In this document: one piece after another, positions 13,578 through 26,052 of the stretch
How positions within the stretch are numbered: the stretch's first letter is position 1
Layout: the number at the start of each line of letters is the position of its first letter
NCBI RefSeq assembly: GCF_003286085.1
Contig: NW_020825353.1
Span: forward strand, 1,240,001-1,304,000
Source: Drosophila persimilis
Taxonomy: Eukaryota; Arthropoda; Insecta; Diptera; Drosophilidae
Length of the DNA: 64,000 nucleotides
Reading direction: 5' to 3'
Position numbers and translations under genes: made by a program
Notes under the pieces: generated by a model
Seen by the model: only the letters and a program-made list of their open reading frames with translations
Database searches by the model: none
What the model was told of the DNA's origin: nothing

Positions 13578-13631
<54 letters not shown>
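13573..13631. repeat. GT microsatellite, about 29 units
   Basis: Nearly pure GT run with one GC interruption near its left end; the longest dinucleotide array in the window. Confidence 0.95.
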
Positions 13632-13633
<2 letters not shown>

Positions 13634-13857
13634 GGGGGAAATTGCAGGACAAACAGTTGTTAAAAGCTCCAGCGAGGTCGTAAATTTCTGTGTGCCATAA
13701 GGGGCATATTGACACATACCCCTGCTCCCCCCCTCCCCCCCACCCTTTCCGATTAATGCTAATAGAATGGAAAACCCCGCCCAAAAAAAAAATTAAGGGA
13801 AAGCAACAAGGCTGACAAAACAAAAAACCCCTTTGTGGACTTTCCTCCGACTTGGTG

Positions 13858-13894
<37 letters not shown>
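13858..13894. repeat. (TCG)12 microsatellite
   Basis: Uninterrupted TCG/GTC triplets. Pure CpG-containing triplet arrays of this length are uncommon. No convincing coding frame surrounds it. Confidence 0.9.
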
Positions 13895-15353
13895 TTTCTT
13901 CAATCCACTTTACCTTTTACTTATTTGTTTATTAAAGAAAAACACTAAAATTGGCAGAGGCAAGCCCACATTCGGGGCGCCCCCACGGCCCGCCAGGGCA
14001 CAAAGGAGGATATGATATGATATTCGAGGGGCAGATGCCACCACGCAGATAAAGAGCGTCTCCCCCCCTCCCCCCCCCCGAAGAGTAGTTGTCCTGGCCA
14101 AAGGACATGCGGCAAGGCAGCGGGATCTCCCCAAAAGAATACCTCTCGTCTACCCAGATTTAAGCTTTCAAAAACAAACTTTAATTAGTTTTCGAAAATG
14201 TTGCAGCCAAATGTTTTTTTGTGGCAGCTGCCTCTACGGCTCGTTCTGTTCTCTATCTGTTGCTGTTGTGGGACTCAATTTATGCCCAGCAATCCACACA
14301 CAATAAACACATTGCTTCCGCCCAGGAAAATCCAGTCGGAGAGGGCCATTAAAGCCAAGTTAAAACAACATAATTTAGTGGCCGTGTGGCACTGTGGAAG
14401 TGTGCCTCTGGGGCCTAAACATAAACACACTTGCCGCGTTGAGAGGCCCCGTCCTAAACGGGGGCGGGGCAGCACAACAATGTTGCCCCCAAATCGGCGA
14501 ATAGATTAGCAGCCCTGCGTCGTGGCTGTGGCTGTGGCTGGCATTATGCAAATTCAGTTTCAGTTTCAGTTTCGGCCTCACTTGTGTTTAGCCGCTATGA
14601 TTTCCCGGAAACGCCAAAGTGTGTTTATTCGGGGCCAAGACAAGACTTTGTCAGGGCCCAAAGGGGCGGAGTCCAGTAATCTTCGAATCGGGACAGGGGC
14701 TCTTTTCCAACGAAGGAGAGTGCATTCTGTGACTGCCAGAAATGTGCAAATGTAATAAGATTTCTTCAAAGAGAAAGCCTTTGGCCTTTGCCCTTTGTTC
14801 CTGGCCATATTCAGAGGCAGGTCGGAGGACAAATGTACACAGGCCACAATGATACTCCTGGCTGTGGCTCTGGCTCTTGAAGGAAGCTCAGAGCTTCCTC
14901 GGCTGATGCCTTGAATAGAAAGTTACAGATTCTCAGCCCCATTCTCACTCAATGGACTGCAAGGACCTTCATTTTGGTTGGCTTTTTGCGGCTCCAACTT
15001 GTTGCATAAACTTTGGCAATCTGTCTCTGTCTCTGGCCAAATAAATCAAGTAGAAAATGCTTTAGAATCGAGGAAAATTCGGCAGGCCAAACGAGTATCA
15101 ATGGGTGCGGGGGGAGAGAAGGGGGTTGGCCCTCTAGATGGCCAATTGATAAAGCCATAAATGACCGAACAATAAGTCAACTAATTTTGAGTTGGTCTTT
15201 GTCTTTTGTCTGTCACACATGCCGCATGCCACATGCCACATGCCATACGCCTCATGCCACATTCTATTTCCCTCAGGACTATTTTGGGACAATACACTGC
15301 CAGAGAACAAAAGAGCAGCTAGAGAAAGGCTCTCTCTTTCCAAATTGAATTAC

Positions 15354-15355
<2 letters not shown>

Positions 15356-15393
<38 letters not shown>
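15356..15393. repeat. Poly(dC) tract, 38 bases
   Basis: The longest homopolymer in the window, uninterrupted. The exact length is uncertain because such tracts are error-prone in sequencing and amplification. Confidence 0.9.
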
Positions 15394-17100
15394 ACCCTCA
15401 CCACCAGCCACAATGATAAGACCCTTCCTCTCTTCCGCTTCGTGCCCCTGCCCCTGTCCCTGCCCCTGCCCCCTGTCCATCTCTCCCTGAGCTGATTTTT
15501 CCAGCTGAAAACCTTCTTCTGGCTGTTTGGACACCAAAAATCTTCAATTTACTTGCCACCAAAAGTGTCCTGAGGGCGTCCAAAATGTGTGGCATGTTTT
15601 AGGCCAGGAAATATGCAACGAAAATTCCCCAAAAATGCCCCCATTCGGGCTCTTTGAAGCTTTCGTTGAACTTTAAGCAGAAGCGGGAAAATTTGTCCTG
15701 CAATTCATGGCCGATCCTTTATTCTCTCGTCTTCGGTGTCCTCCAGCAGAAATTCCTGTTTCCCCGAGCTAATTTCCCTAAAAACTTCACATGAGTTTTG
15801 CCCAATTTCAGCTGGAATCCAACCAATACAATCCAACTGCCAGAAACTTGTTTGGGGGCGAAAACTTTGTCTTCCTTCGAGGCAGCCCCAAGGATCGCTT
15901 AAAGGGGAACTGAAGTCTGGCCCCGTTTCAGCCAGTAAAAGGTCAATGAATTGATTGAATAAACTCATGGGAAAACACGATACGCTGATTGATTGAGTTT
16001 AAATCAATGTGTGTGCCTCCCCACCCCGAAAACAATACGCATGTTAATTGATGTTGAATGCAACATTTTGTGGCACAGCCGCAAACGCTTTCGTTTTCGC
16101 TGGGTGCCATAATCTTGGGTACCATAAGGAGGTGATAAGGAGGCAGGCTAGGCCTGATTAGCCCCACTTAGGGGTAAGTCAGACCCCAAAGAGTTGGAGA
16201 TTCAACAGTCCCGAGAGGTCTCAAGGCCGCCAAGGACGCTCATTCGGGCTCGAAGTTTGTAAATAGTTGAGAAAAATACGAAGAGCCATGGACTGCAGTG
16301 GAGTGTGCCACAAATTGGGGAAGGGAGGAAGGTCATTCACGAACAGAAGCACACACATAGCACATCTATGTGTGCCCCTGCCACATGCAGATGCGTATGG
16401 GAGATGCCTTTCATTGCAGTCAAAAACGCGTTTAACGTCCAGTGCTTTTCAGGTAGTAGCATTTAATGCCACTAATTGTGGGCTCTCCACTACAGTGAGC
16501 ACTCTAATTGATGGTGTATAATATTCGCTTCAGCAGAGAGAGAGAGAGAGGGGGAGGGAGGGAGAGTGGAATGGCTGCACACACATGCTTGCCACACTGC
16601 CACAATGCCACAATGCGTGTGGCGTTGGCCAGGCAACGCACGCGACGCTCGGGCTTTGCTAATTTGTTGGCTCTCATGCTTAAAGGATGCCCAACGAGGT
16701 CGCATACCAAACAGAATCTCTAGATATCCTGCTAAAAACAAGGACTTGGCGGCATCCTCCAGATGCAAATGCAATAGCAGCCTCTGTCGTCGAGTCATCG
16801 TGTGGGTGCCACACGGCCACGGCCATGGCCATTCCGTACAGAATGTCACCAGACATGACTCCTGTCCCGCCAGACGTCTGTCTGGCATCTTCTATCTAAT
16901 TTATGCAGTGGCAAAACGCAACGCAACAAACGAGCCGAGGCTCTTTCTCTCTCTCTCTCGAGTGCCAAATTATTTATAGTGGAATCTTTTCTGCCACAGT
17001 ACCCCCTCCCCTCCCCGCCCCGCCCCGCCCCGTCCCCTCCCCTCCCTGCCACCGCCGTAGAGTGTACAAAATTTTGTTTCTTGAGTTATTAAAAATCTAC

Positions 17101-20100
17101 CAATGGCCTGTTAAATGATTGATCAAACAGCACCTCCCCTATTAGCCCGTTCCAGGCCCCCCCCCCCCCCCTGGCAGTCGCCTTTAAAATTCTTTCTTTC
17201 GAGGAATATTTTATATAATTTTATATTCCGTTTCTTGCGACAATCTGTAAACATTGATACCGCTACGACGATGGAAATTTTTACACAATTCACAATTATT
17301 TTTTTTTATTTGTATTTTTTTTTACAAATTTCTCGTCTTGTCTCGAAACAAATTTCTTGGCTTTTATTTTTTTTTTTACTTCAAGTTTTTGTTCGTTTAT
17401 TTTTTTTTAGTGCAACGCGCGAAAAACTTTTGAGGCAAGAAAATGTCGAGAGTGGAAAAAGAATATATATTTTCTGTCGCCTATTTTTCACTTGTTTGTT
17501 TGTTCATTTATGAATTGTTAAACAACATGCAAATATTCCAAGGTGACAACGACTATTAAATGCCCTTCGCCGGATCAGCAGATCCTCACCGACTTGCAAC
17601 ATGCCTCCTCCTGCCATCGAGAGGCAGTAGATTTCCACAGAATACACTTTTAAGATTTTCACAATACCCTCAAGGGATTTTAGCATAGTTTTCTATATTA
17701 TTTGGGTTCTTTGCTTCTAGTCTGTGCACCAAATGGGCCACGATTCGACTTCGTTTAGTGTATTTTCTTGGCCCGATCGAAAAAGCGTTGACCACGAAAA
17801 AAGTACGAGCTTGGCATCCGTTTTATTAGTTTCGTTTAGGATCGAACTTCTAATTTAATTATAGGCGTGAAATCTCTTATTGACAGTTGACAGTTCTCTC
17901 CCTTCCTCGTTTTTGTTGGCAGCTTTTGCAGGAATTTCTATTATTTTTCGGGGTTTGGTTTAACAATGAATGAAGCCCACGACGCGCGGTCTGCGGTGGC
18001 CCCAGAACAGTCCAACAGGCGTTGGAGCAGGCGGTACTGAAGACTGGACTGGACAGAATCCACTGGATCTACCATATGGAATGGTGACCTCATCTCAAAA
18101 GGTTCCTTCGTACAATGGAATCCCAAGATTCGAAACCATCCACCATCCTCATCCGGTCGAAGCGAGTCCGAAAGAGTGAGGGAGAAACGATCGAGAAGAG
18201 GATCCATGCCGTGTGCCTTCCACTTCAGGGCGAACTGAAGCCAGAAAATGTGCCATCCTGACCGTCAATCGTCGCCAGGATCTGGCACTGGCCTGGGCCG
18301 ACAGTGGAGCCTCAAGGAACAAGAATATGTGGAGCCCTGGGGGCACATCTTCCACGTTTTTTTTTTGGTGGTTTTTGTTTTGCGTTTGGAAAAATATAAA
18401 TTCGAAATACGCAAAGATACAGCCACAGCCACAGCCACAGCTACAGATACAGATACAGATACCGATACAGTAGAGATACAAATTGAATTAGCACAACGCT
18501 AAATGATCACACGGTCGCTCTAAAAGAAAACAAGCAAAGAAAAACACAAAGTCCACCCAGAAGTCCAGCAGCGAAAACAACAACAAAAGAAAACTAAAAT
18601 TTGCAAAAAAAAAAAAAAAAATAACACACAGATACAGATAGATACCGAGATACAAGCAACAGATACTCGCACAGAGATACAGATACATTAAAAATATATA
18701 TTTTACGAGTGGAGATAGAGATACAGATACAGATACGAATAAAAAACACAAAAAAAAAAACAAAAAAAAGGTTGGGCGACAATTTTCACTCCAAGCTCCA
18801 GCGAGACCCATCCACACCGGAGCGTAGCGGAGCGGGGCGTGGCGGGGGCGGGGCGAGTGCGGGGCGGGGCGGGTGCTATTTATAGAACCCCTAGATGATA
18901 AGATTGTGTCCCCGTTGTGCCGAACCGCAAAACTTTCTGCGGTTTTAGCGCAAAATATACATCAAAAAAATAATATACCATAAAAACAGCAACAAAAACC
19001 GAAAGAAAAAAAAAAAACCAAATGAAGAACAAGTTTTGTACAACACAATTTTTGGATTACCAAAATGGAGATACAATATCTCTAATTCTCTAAAGCCTGA
19101 GTACTCTAAAAGGAACAAAATTTAATTAGATTTTTCTACATAAAATTTCTACATTTGCATTTGCATCCTGTTCCTGGAAGAAGAAAAAAAAAAACACACA
19201 CACTTTTCATTAGTTATGCTAAGCGTTTTTCAATTAGCGGACGGACAGACGGACAGACGGACGGAACACAAAATATTCCACGGTCAAGATTACAAACAAA
19301 ATGTTTGTTTCAAAGCGGTTTTTGTTTTTGCAGGCATTTTCTATATTTAGACCGAAAGCATAGCGAAATAGAACAATAACAATTGTTGGTATTTTAGAAT
19401 TTTGCGGGTTTATTTATTGTTTCTGTGCGGGTTTCTCGTATGCGGAAATAATGCCCCAAACGGATGAGCCTCTGCTGAAGGAAGAAGGACCATTTGAGGA
19501 CCCGCATGGGACCCGCGGGGCTTTAAGACCCAAGGACCCACACTCGGTTTTGTCGCACTTTTCGATGGAACTGAACTTTATTCTGCATTCGCACGAATCG
19601 GAAACAGAAACGTACTTCAGCACAAAGTTTAATTGAGGGAAAACATCTGTTCAATCGGAAACCTCTGACAGAGCGCGACACGAGGGTCAGAAATGGGAGG
19701 AAGAGGGGTTGTATTACTTAATAATTTCACAGAGAGAGAGCGAGAGAGAGAGAGAGTGAAAAATTTGTATAGTTGGTGTGCAAATGTTGACATAGAACAG
19801 ATACCCAAACAAAAAAAATTGAATTCAAAGTTCGAAATATGAACAATTTGCGTTGCCAAAAATACAAGTGCGAGTGCTCTAAGGTCTTCCTGTCAGTTAC
19901 ACACACCTATACACACCCACAGGAGAAAGCCAGGCCAAAAGCAATCACAATCCATACACCCACCACCCCACCATTATAAATACCCAAAAAAAAAAAGTTA
20001 TATTTAGATTATAGTACTTTTTCCGACACATCGAACATTTCAATTTCATTAGCAGACCAGAAATAATGTAAACACAAGAAAATGCAAAAATACATACGTT

Positions 20101-22500
20101 TCAATCAATAATAGAAATTTTCTTTTCCCCGTTTTTGTTCCACACCATAAAAAAGAAACGGCATTAAAATTTCATTTTCAAAATTGGGTTGGGGGGGGGA
20201 GGAGTAGTCTGTTAGACAAAGCAAAGAAGAAGAAGCCGCATCGAGAGGCACTCTCTGGCTTACGCATCCACCTTCTCCTTCTCCTCCTCCTTCACCACCT
20301 CCTCCGCTCTCTGGGTCTCTGGCTCTCTCGGAACGGCCAACTTGTTGCGGTGTTTCATTGCGGGCAATTCTGTGGCCAACTTTTTAATAAAGTTCCCTCT
20401 CGGGCGTGCCGTGGAGGATGCCAGGATGCCAGGATGCCGGGGTGACAGGTTGCCAGGATGTCAGCTCTCTCGTGTTTAGGCAAAAATAGTTGGTTATCAA
20501 AAAATTTTGGTTTTTTTGCAGGAGTTTGGACAGATATTCCAAGAAATACGAGCAAGAAAATTGCTGGAAAAGAGGGAATTGCTGTTTTCCAGACTGCAAT
20601 TAAATGGAAATCAAGCTAAGCAGAAAAAATACATATGTATATACATTGTACATTTTTGGCCAGAACTTTCCCTTTAAACAGAATTTTGCAATTAAAGTGA
20701 AATGAAAACCAAACGGTCTAGAACGGTCGCCTAGAAAATCTGGAAAACCTGTTGTGTGCGATAAGAAAACTCTTTAAGAGAAAGGAAGAAACCAGAAACC
20801 CTTCTGTAGTTCCAAATTCCATTAAAATTCCTGTGGCAGGGTGGAGAGGGAGGGGGCGAGGGGGGTTGGGCTCTATTCACTGAACCAATTGGAAAGGGTA
20901 TCATTTTGGTTTACACTCACATTGTTCGGCCTTGCCTGCTCCGTCATTAGCACACTCTTCTGATCTCTCGCTATCTCTCTCTCTCTCTCTCGCACTCTCT
21001 GTCTGCCTGTCTGTTTCTCTGTGTTGCTGTCTTTATCTGCTGCTCTCCGAGTGGATGCTTAATGCTGAAATGCCTTGCCTCCCACGATGCGGCCTCCTCT
21101 CAGCTTTTACAGTTAGATAAACTTTTTGTTTTAGTTGTTTTTGTTTTCAACGATTTGCGTTTTCTTCTCTCCTGCTTCAGCTTCAGCGTTTTTTTTTCCG
21201 CTTTTTGTTGTATTTTTGCACTGTGTTTATTTTTCTAATTGGTTTTGCTTTTTGGTTGTTTAACAATTGTTCACTTTTTTGCTGCTGCTGTTGCTATCGT
21301 GATCGCATTTACTCGTTTTGCTTTTCATATGGAAAATATATTGCGGTTAATTATAATATAATTTTGTTGCTATTTCATGCACACACACACACACATGCAC
21401 GCCACGCACACAGGAAGAGCCAAAAGTAGAGTGGGAGAGAGAGAGAGAGAGAGCGGAAAACTAATACTGTAATATGTACTAGCTGTAGCGGTAAATTGCA
21501 TGAAAAGGGAATTGATTGTCTGCATGTAAATGGAGAGTTGAGAGCGGGAGAGAATGCAGCCAGCAAAATAGAGAGCGTGGAGAGCGGAACAAGAAGAATG
21601 AAATGCATTGTGGTAGGTTAATGGGAGAGAGCACGCACTCTCGCTGAGAGAGATTACGGCAAAGAGGCTGGAAGAACAATGGATCTTGTTCGAATTTGCA
21701 TAGAAAAATACTCGAAACACCCCGCTGGTCCCACATTTTATCTAATATTCCAGCGAAACATAGCGGTATTTGCCTTAATTTCCTCTTCCCCATACATTTT
21801 ACTGTAGTATCAGCGTTGTTGTTGTTCTTTTTTTATGGCTCAGATAAAGATGAGCGCTTATCAGAAACCGCACAGAAATCTGTTATCTTTGCACTTTTTT
21901 TTTCTCCATACCTCTCCACTCCCACTCTTTTCTCTTTTCCCCTCTCTCGCTCTGTCGTGCGATCACAAAACAATTATCACAAAATCCAGTTTTCTTTTCG
22001 ATTTTGTGGCTTTATATACATATATTTTTTTATTTGGTATTATAAACTTTTATGAGGAGGGCCAGCAAATACTCTTGTTAACACATTTTGCGAAAATTTG
22101 TTTTTGAATTCAATAATAACTATTAATATATTATACGCAATGCGGTTAGGGATTTACTTTGTGGTTGCTGCTTTTTCTCAGCCTGTTGATACCGAAAAAC
22201 CGAAAAAAAAAAAGCCGACGGCAAAACGGGTGGCTGGAGGAGCTCGCTCTGGTCGCACTCCGCACTCTTTGGGGTTTTTGTTTTTGTCCCAATCCAATCA
22301 CAAGAAATATATATAAACATACATATGCATAATATCGTTTGCTCTGCACGTGTGTGTGTATGTTCGAGAGAGTGTATGTGTGGGAGCGACGCACGCGGCT
22401 TTGGCAATCCGAAAAACCAACTTTTGAAACGGCAACGGCGAGAATAATACTGAACGGGGGCCCCAAACCGACGGCCCCAAAGGCCCCAAACAGCGGCGGG
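17101..22500. other. Noncoding DNA with scattered simple repeats
   Basis: No supportable protein gene. Features seen are a 15-base poly-C (17157-17171), CAGCCA then CAGATA hexamers (about 18420-18472) with more CAGATA-like units to about 18740, a GC-rich GCGGGGCGGGGC segment (about 18825-18870) just before a CTATTTATAG TATA-like sequence (18876-18885), ACGGACAG repeats near 19241-19265, GA runs (about 19732-19756 and 21430-21455), CTCCTC repeats near 20275, a TC run near 20970 and a CA run near 21380. The GA clusters could be GAGA-factor sites, but nothing ties them to a gene. Confidence 0.6.
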
Positions 22501-22529
22501 CGCACCACCACAAGAGAGCGGTCGCTCTC

Positions 22530-22837
22530 AGTTCCTCTCTCGACGCTAATTCGACGCTACAGATCAACATGTGTGTGCCAAGAGAGCGAAGACAAGAGCG
22601 CAATCACAGAGCAGAGATCAAGTAAGGTTGTTATTTCTTCTTTTCTCTTCCCTCTCTCGCACATTCATGCAATGGGCATCTGCAGCAAATTCTATTTTTA
22701 AACTTAAATTAATATTGTTCTTTATTTTATCAGCGGCGCGGCGCGACGCGAAAGCAGCGAAGAAACCAGAAAACAAATAAATAATACGTGAAAAACTAGA
22801 CGCTGCCTTTGGTGTTGTTGTTGCTAATCAGAGGCCT
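22530..22837 (+). ncRNA. Putative promoter with 5' noncoding exons
   Basis: A perfect Drosophila initiator TCAGTT lies at 22528-22533, so transcription could start at 22530. Ninety-two bases later the sequence reads CAA|GTAAGG, a good splice donor (22622), and at 22733 a strong acceptor follows a T-rich tract (TTTATTTTATCAG). Together they suggest exon 1 at 22530-22621, a 112-bp intron, and exon 2 starting at 22734 with a GC-rich then A-rich leader-like sequence. The right end given is only a weak GTAAAA donor. No ATG opens a real frame, so this is either a 5' UTR of a plus-strand gene whose coding exons I cannot find or a noncoding RNA. Prediction from splice and initiator consensus only. 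Confidence 0.3.
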
Positions 22838-24067
22838 AGTAAAAGATATCAAGCGTGTTCTCTTTCCTGATCTGTGTTCATGTGTTCCTGTGTGCCTGTG
22901 TGTGTGCGAAAAGAGTAGCTCAAAATAATGCTGCTGCTCTCCCAATCGCTCTCTCTGCTTCTTCTGTTCCCCATCTTCCTTTTGCCTGCTATCACCGCTT
23001 GATAAGAAATGCGTTAATCTTTATTAAACCCTATATGGGTGTGTGTGTGTGTATGAGAGGTTATATGGGTGTGCATTGATTGTTCTTATGTGTGTGTGTG
23101 TGTCTGCTTACATGGGAGTTTTTCAATTTGTGCCGACAATTTCCGTTGGACATTTTTCGCTCTATAGGTGCGATATATTCGCCAAAGTCCAAAAGAAAAT
23201 TGTAATTTATGCAAAAAATGGCAGAACAGAAAAACAGAGAAAACAGAAAGATGGCAAACAGTGCAAGACAGCAACAACTTGTTGGATGATGATTCAGTTC
23301 AGTACAGTGGGACAAATGCACTCCTAGAACTCATCGTATTTGCTTGAAGCTTGGCTAGTTCAATCATACCCACAGTACTGGGTACAACAATATGCCGCAA
23401 GCATTGCACACACATATGCACACACGAAATCGCTGCAGAGAGAAGAGCAAAAGAGCGGCGACAGATAGTGAGAGTGATCTGTTTTATCAGTCCCGTCTGC
23501 CTATTTTTAGACGTGTTTGTGTTGCCCAAAAGGCAACAAAGCAACAAATCACCAAAAATAAAAAAATAATTTCTACAAATGTGCCAAAATATAAACTGTT
23601 CTAACTTAATTCTGTGATCTATTTTTAAACTGCAATTGAAATATACGGGAGGGATGCACAAAGTTCGATTTGAAAATGTGCGTACGTAGGCGAAGGGGCA
23701 GGGTAGCTGAAACAACAGGAAAAACACTCCGCGAAGACGTGACAAGTGCAAAAGCCAAAAGCAAAACCAAAATCAAAAATCACGCAGCGGATTGGACATT
23801 TTTATGCATAGCCTGGCGGCGGCATTGCATTGTGAAACTTTTCCGATTTTGCTTTTATTATTGTGCATTTTTTATCACTGTTGTTGTTGCACTTTTGTCA
23901 GCACGATCATCGCCTACCAACACATGCATGCTTGTGCGCCTGTGTGTGGGTGTCCGAGAGCGGGAGAGCAAAGGAGAACACAAACATTTACATTGCAGTT
24001 AGCGGGTATTGTTTTTTTATTTACTCGAAATATTCAAAGGTAACAATATATTTCGCATTAGAAAGCA
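22838..24067. other. Noncoding DNA left of the retrotransposon
   Basis: Contains GT-rich runs (about 23040-23052, 23091-23102) and mixed sequence with no recognisable coding frame. It ends at the target-site duplication of the retrotransposon. Confidence 0.55.
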
Positions 24068-24071
24068 TACA
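24068..24071. repeat. Target-site duplication, left copy (TACA)
   Basis: Direct repeat of the four bases at 31929-31932. Four-base duplications at alternating purine-pyrimidine targets are typical of gypsy-group integration. Confidence 0.9.
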
Positions 24072-24603
24072 AATTAAACAACTGCGGTAGCGGATTGTGT
24101 TTTTAAAAAGTTTTTATTTTACTTCGAACTTCACTGATATAGATTTAAGTAGAGGGTCACAAAGGAATTCCGGGCCAAGGGATTGCGCGATCTTAATATT
24201 TAGCTAGACTTTGCGGTGTCGCTGCTGGATCAAGACTGATTTGAACTTTCTGATCTTTGCATCGTTGATCCCTTTCGGGAATCGTTTTTCTATAAACATT
24301 TCAATTGATTTCGCCATCCCGAGTATTAGATTTCGTCATCCAAAGAGAGAACTGTAAAAGGCCTAAAGTGCAGGATCTGCAGAAAGCCGGGAGTGAGATT
24401 GTTTATGAGAAGCCGGGTGTGGGCAAACATTGGTTTTCCATTTAGGCGAGTGTCAAAGAATGGGATTGCGGCGGGGGCGCTTGAGATTGTACATCTTAGA
24501 AATCAATTAGGCGGAGGCCCAAGATTGAAATTGTTTTCGTTTTGGAAAACCAAAGATTGTTTACAACTCGTATAAGAGCTCAATGGAATTGGGTACGTTA
24601 ACT
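24072..24603 (-). repeat. 3' long terminal repeat (left copy)
   Basis: 532 bp, same length as the right copy and with no difference that I could find when reading both. On the minus strand it begins AGTTAACG and ends in TTTAATT. It carries a 60-codon frame present in both copies that is not a gene. Confidence 0.95.
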
Positions 24604-24616
24604 CCCCCCATTCTTA
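24604..24616 (-). promoter_or_regulatory. Polypurine tract
   Basis: On the minus strand AAGAATGGGGGG lies directly against the 3' LTR start AGTTAACG. This purine run is the expected primer for plus-strand DNA synthesis in reverse transcription. Confidence 0.85.
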
Positions 24617-26036
24617 AATGTTTCGTCCCGATACATTTTGAAGTTCTGATAGAGCTCTAATTTCTTCTGACAGTATTTGAATGTTGCTTTCCACTATTTC
24701 TTCTGACGGTATTCTTATTGATTTAATAAGTACAAATTTGGTTAATTTATAGCAGAAGTAAAATAACATTAACAATATCAAAATGATTAAAAATAATGTT
24801 GTTAATGGTAAGGCCGTATTACCTAATGTTATAAGGGGATTTAAAATATTAACATTATCAAAAGAAAATTGCTTATCATTTGATTGTATATAATCAACTA
24901 ATTCAAAATCGCTATATCTATGATGCGATATATATTTTAGAATTTTACCCTTATCATTTATGTGGCTTATATTATTTATTACAATTGTGTTGTTGAATAT
25001 AAGGAGATACGATCCTAACAAAGTAGTATTGTCTACGATATTTTTGCCTGAAACTAATATGGCACCATCCTGAATGATGTCTATTTCTTTGTTTTTTTTC
25101 CCTTTTTTTAGTGCAGTTGGCTTTAAAGCCATTAAGTAAATTGGTGAAACAGGTACTCTTTAAATTTATTTGTGCGTAATTGTTAAAAGTTTCACTTTTA
25201 AAATTATTCATTAAATAGTATTTCTCCTTACATTCACAAACTTTTTCACTTATAACTAACATTCCATCATTTTGTGAGATGGCTCTTGCATGGTAAAACT
25301 TGCAAATATCTTTAATTTGAGGATATTTTATGTAAATGATTATTAAATCTGCATTTCGAATTATTTTAACCGTTGCAATGTCCAACAGATCAGACAGTTC
25401 AACATTATGTTTTTCATGCTTATAAATGTCCTCTATTTCGTTTTTATTTAAAATTTTTGTATTGAAAATGTTTACTTTTAAGAGGGTTATGGTATCAACT
25501 AAATTTAGTAGGTCAAAAGTTATTAATTTTAAACGATGCTTTCTCAGTATCGTTTCTTCATTGAAGATGACATTCTTTAATGAATTTGATAGCAATTCAA
25601 TTTCTTTGAAAAATTTGGAATTTATTACAAATTGTTTATTATTATTTTCAGTTAATTCATTTACTTTATTTTGTATTTTCAAAAAGTCGTCATGATCAGG
25701 GCTGCCTGCTATCCATTTCCAAATGGTACCTAATTCATTTATTCCCCTTTCTTTCCGTTTTGGAACTAATTCTGAAATCATTAATTTTAATAGACTTAAG
25801 TCCATTGATATTTCCCACTCATCGTCTGAATTAATTGATTTGTTGACATATTTGGATTCTTTATCAATTATCTCTCTATAAAAACTCAAATTAGTAATAT
25901 GGAAAAGTTCAGCGTATGTTTCATAAGTGTAAACGTCTCTGTCGTCTTTGAGCAATAGATAGTCACTATGCGTATAGTCAATTACTTCCGCAGTCGTCAA
26001 TATAACAAAAGTCAGTATTAGTATATTCGCATACAT
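24614..26036 (-). pseudogene. env: env, errantivirus envelope, frameshifted
   Basis: Errantivirus Env proteins are class I-like envelope glycoproteins related to baculovirus F proteins. The first frame starts at ATG 26036, only 14 bases after the pol stop, with a signal-peptide-like N-terminus, N-glycosylation sites, a basic furin-like stretch (PKRKER) and then a Trp/Gly/Asp-rich block typical of the fusion-peptide region. It runs off frame near 25090-25108 and stops at 24972. The ectodomain end, a strong membrane segment and a cytoplasmic tail continue in another frame that ends at 24614. The break lies in A7-G3-A8 homopolymers, so a one-base length change explains it. It may be a real inactivating mutation or a sequencing error. 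Confidence 0.8.
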
Positions 26037-26052
26037 TTTCTGGAAAAAATAT

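Larger units (their letters stand above)
7831..17100. other. Noncoding, microsatellite-rich DNA
   Basis: No supportable gene. Contents include GGCTTC/GACGTC repeats (8544-8598), GGA/GGT triplets (8694-8740), AAT triplets (9846-9866), CATTC pentamers near 9985, TGTGTGAG repeats near 10305, a 17-bp minisatellite (11366-11435), a 10-bp repeat (12371-12415), CAGCCAA heptamers (12752-12782), GA runs (13383-13427, 16536-16565), GT (13573-13631), TCG (13858-13894) and a 38-base poly-C (15356-15393). Frames up to 317 codons occur in GC-rich parts (12131-13084, minus) but overlap a long frame on the other strand and carry no recognisable domain. Confidence 0.65.

Noticed and set aside
17941-18473. Overlapping frames on both strands near 18.2 kb with gene-like composition
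   Set aside because: No domain, no convincing start or splice sites, and both strands look equally coding. Possibly a decayed or noncoding exon; not reported as a gene.
24393-24575. 60-codon frame present in both LTRs
   Set aside because: Short, duplicated only because the LTRs are, antisense to the element and without recognisable features.
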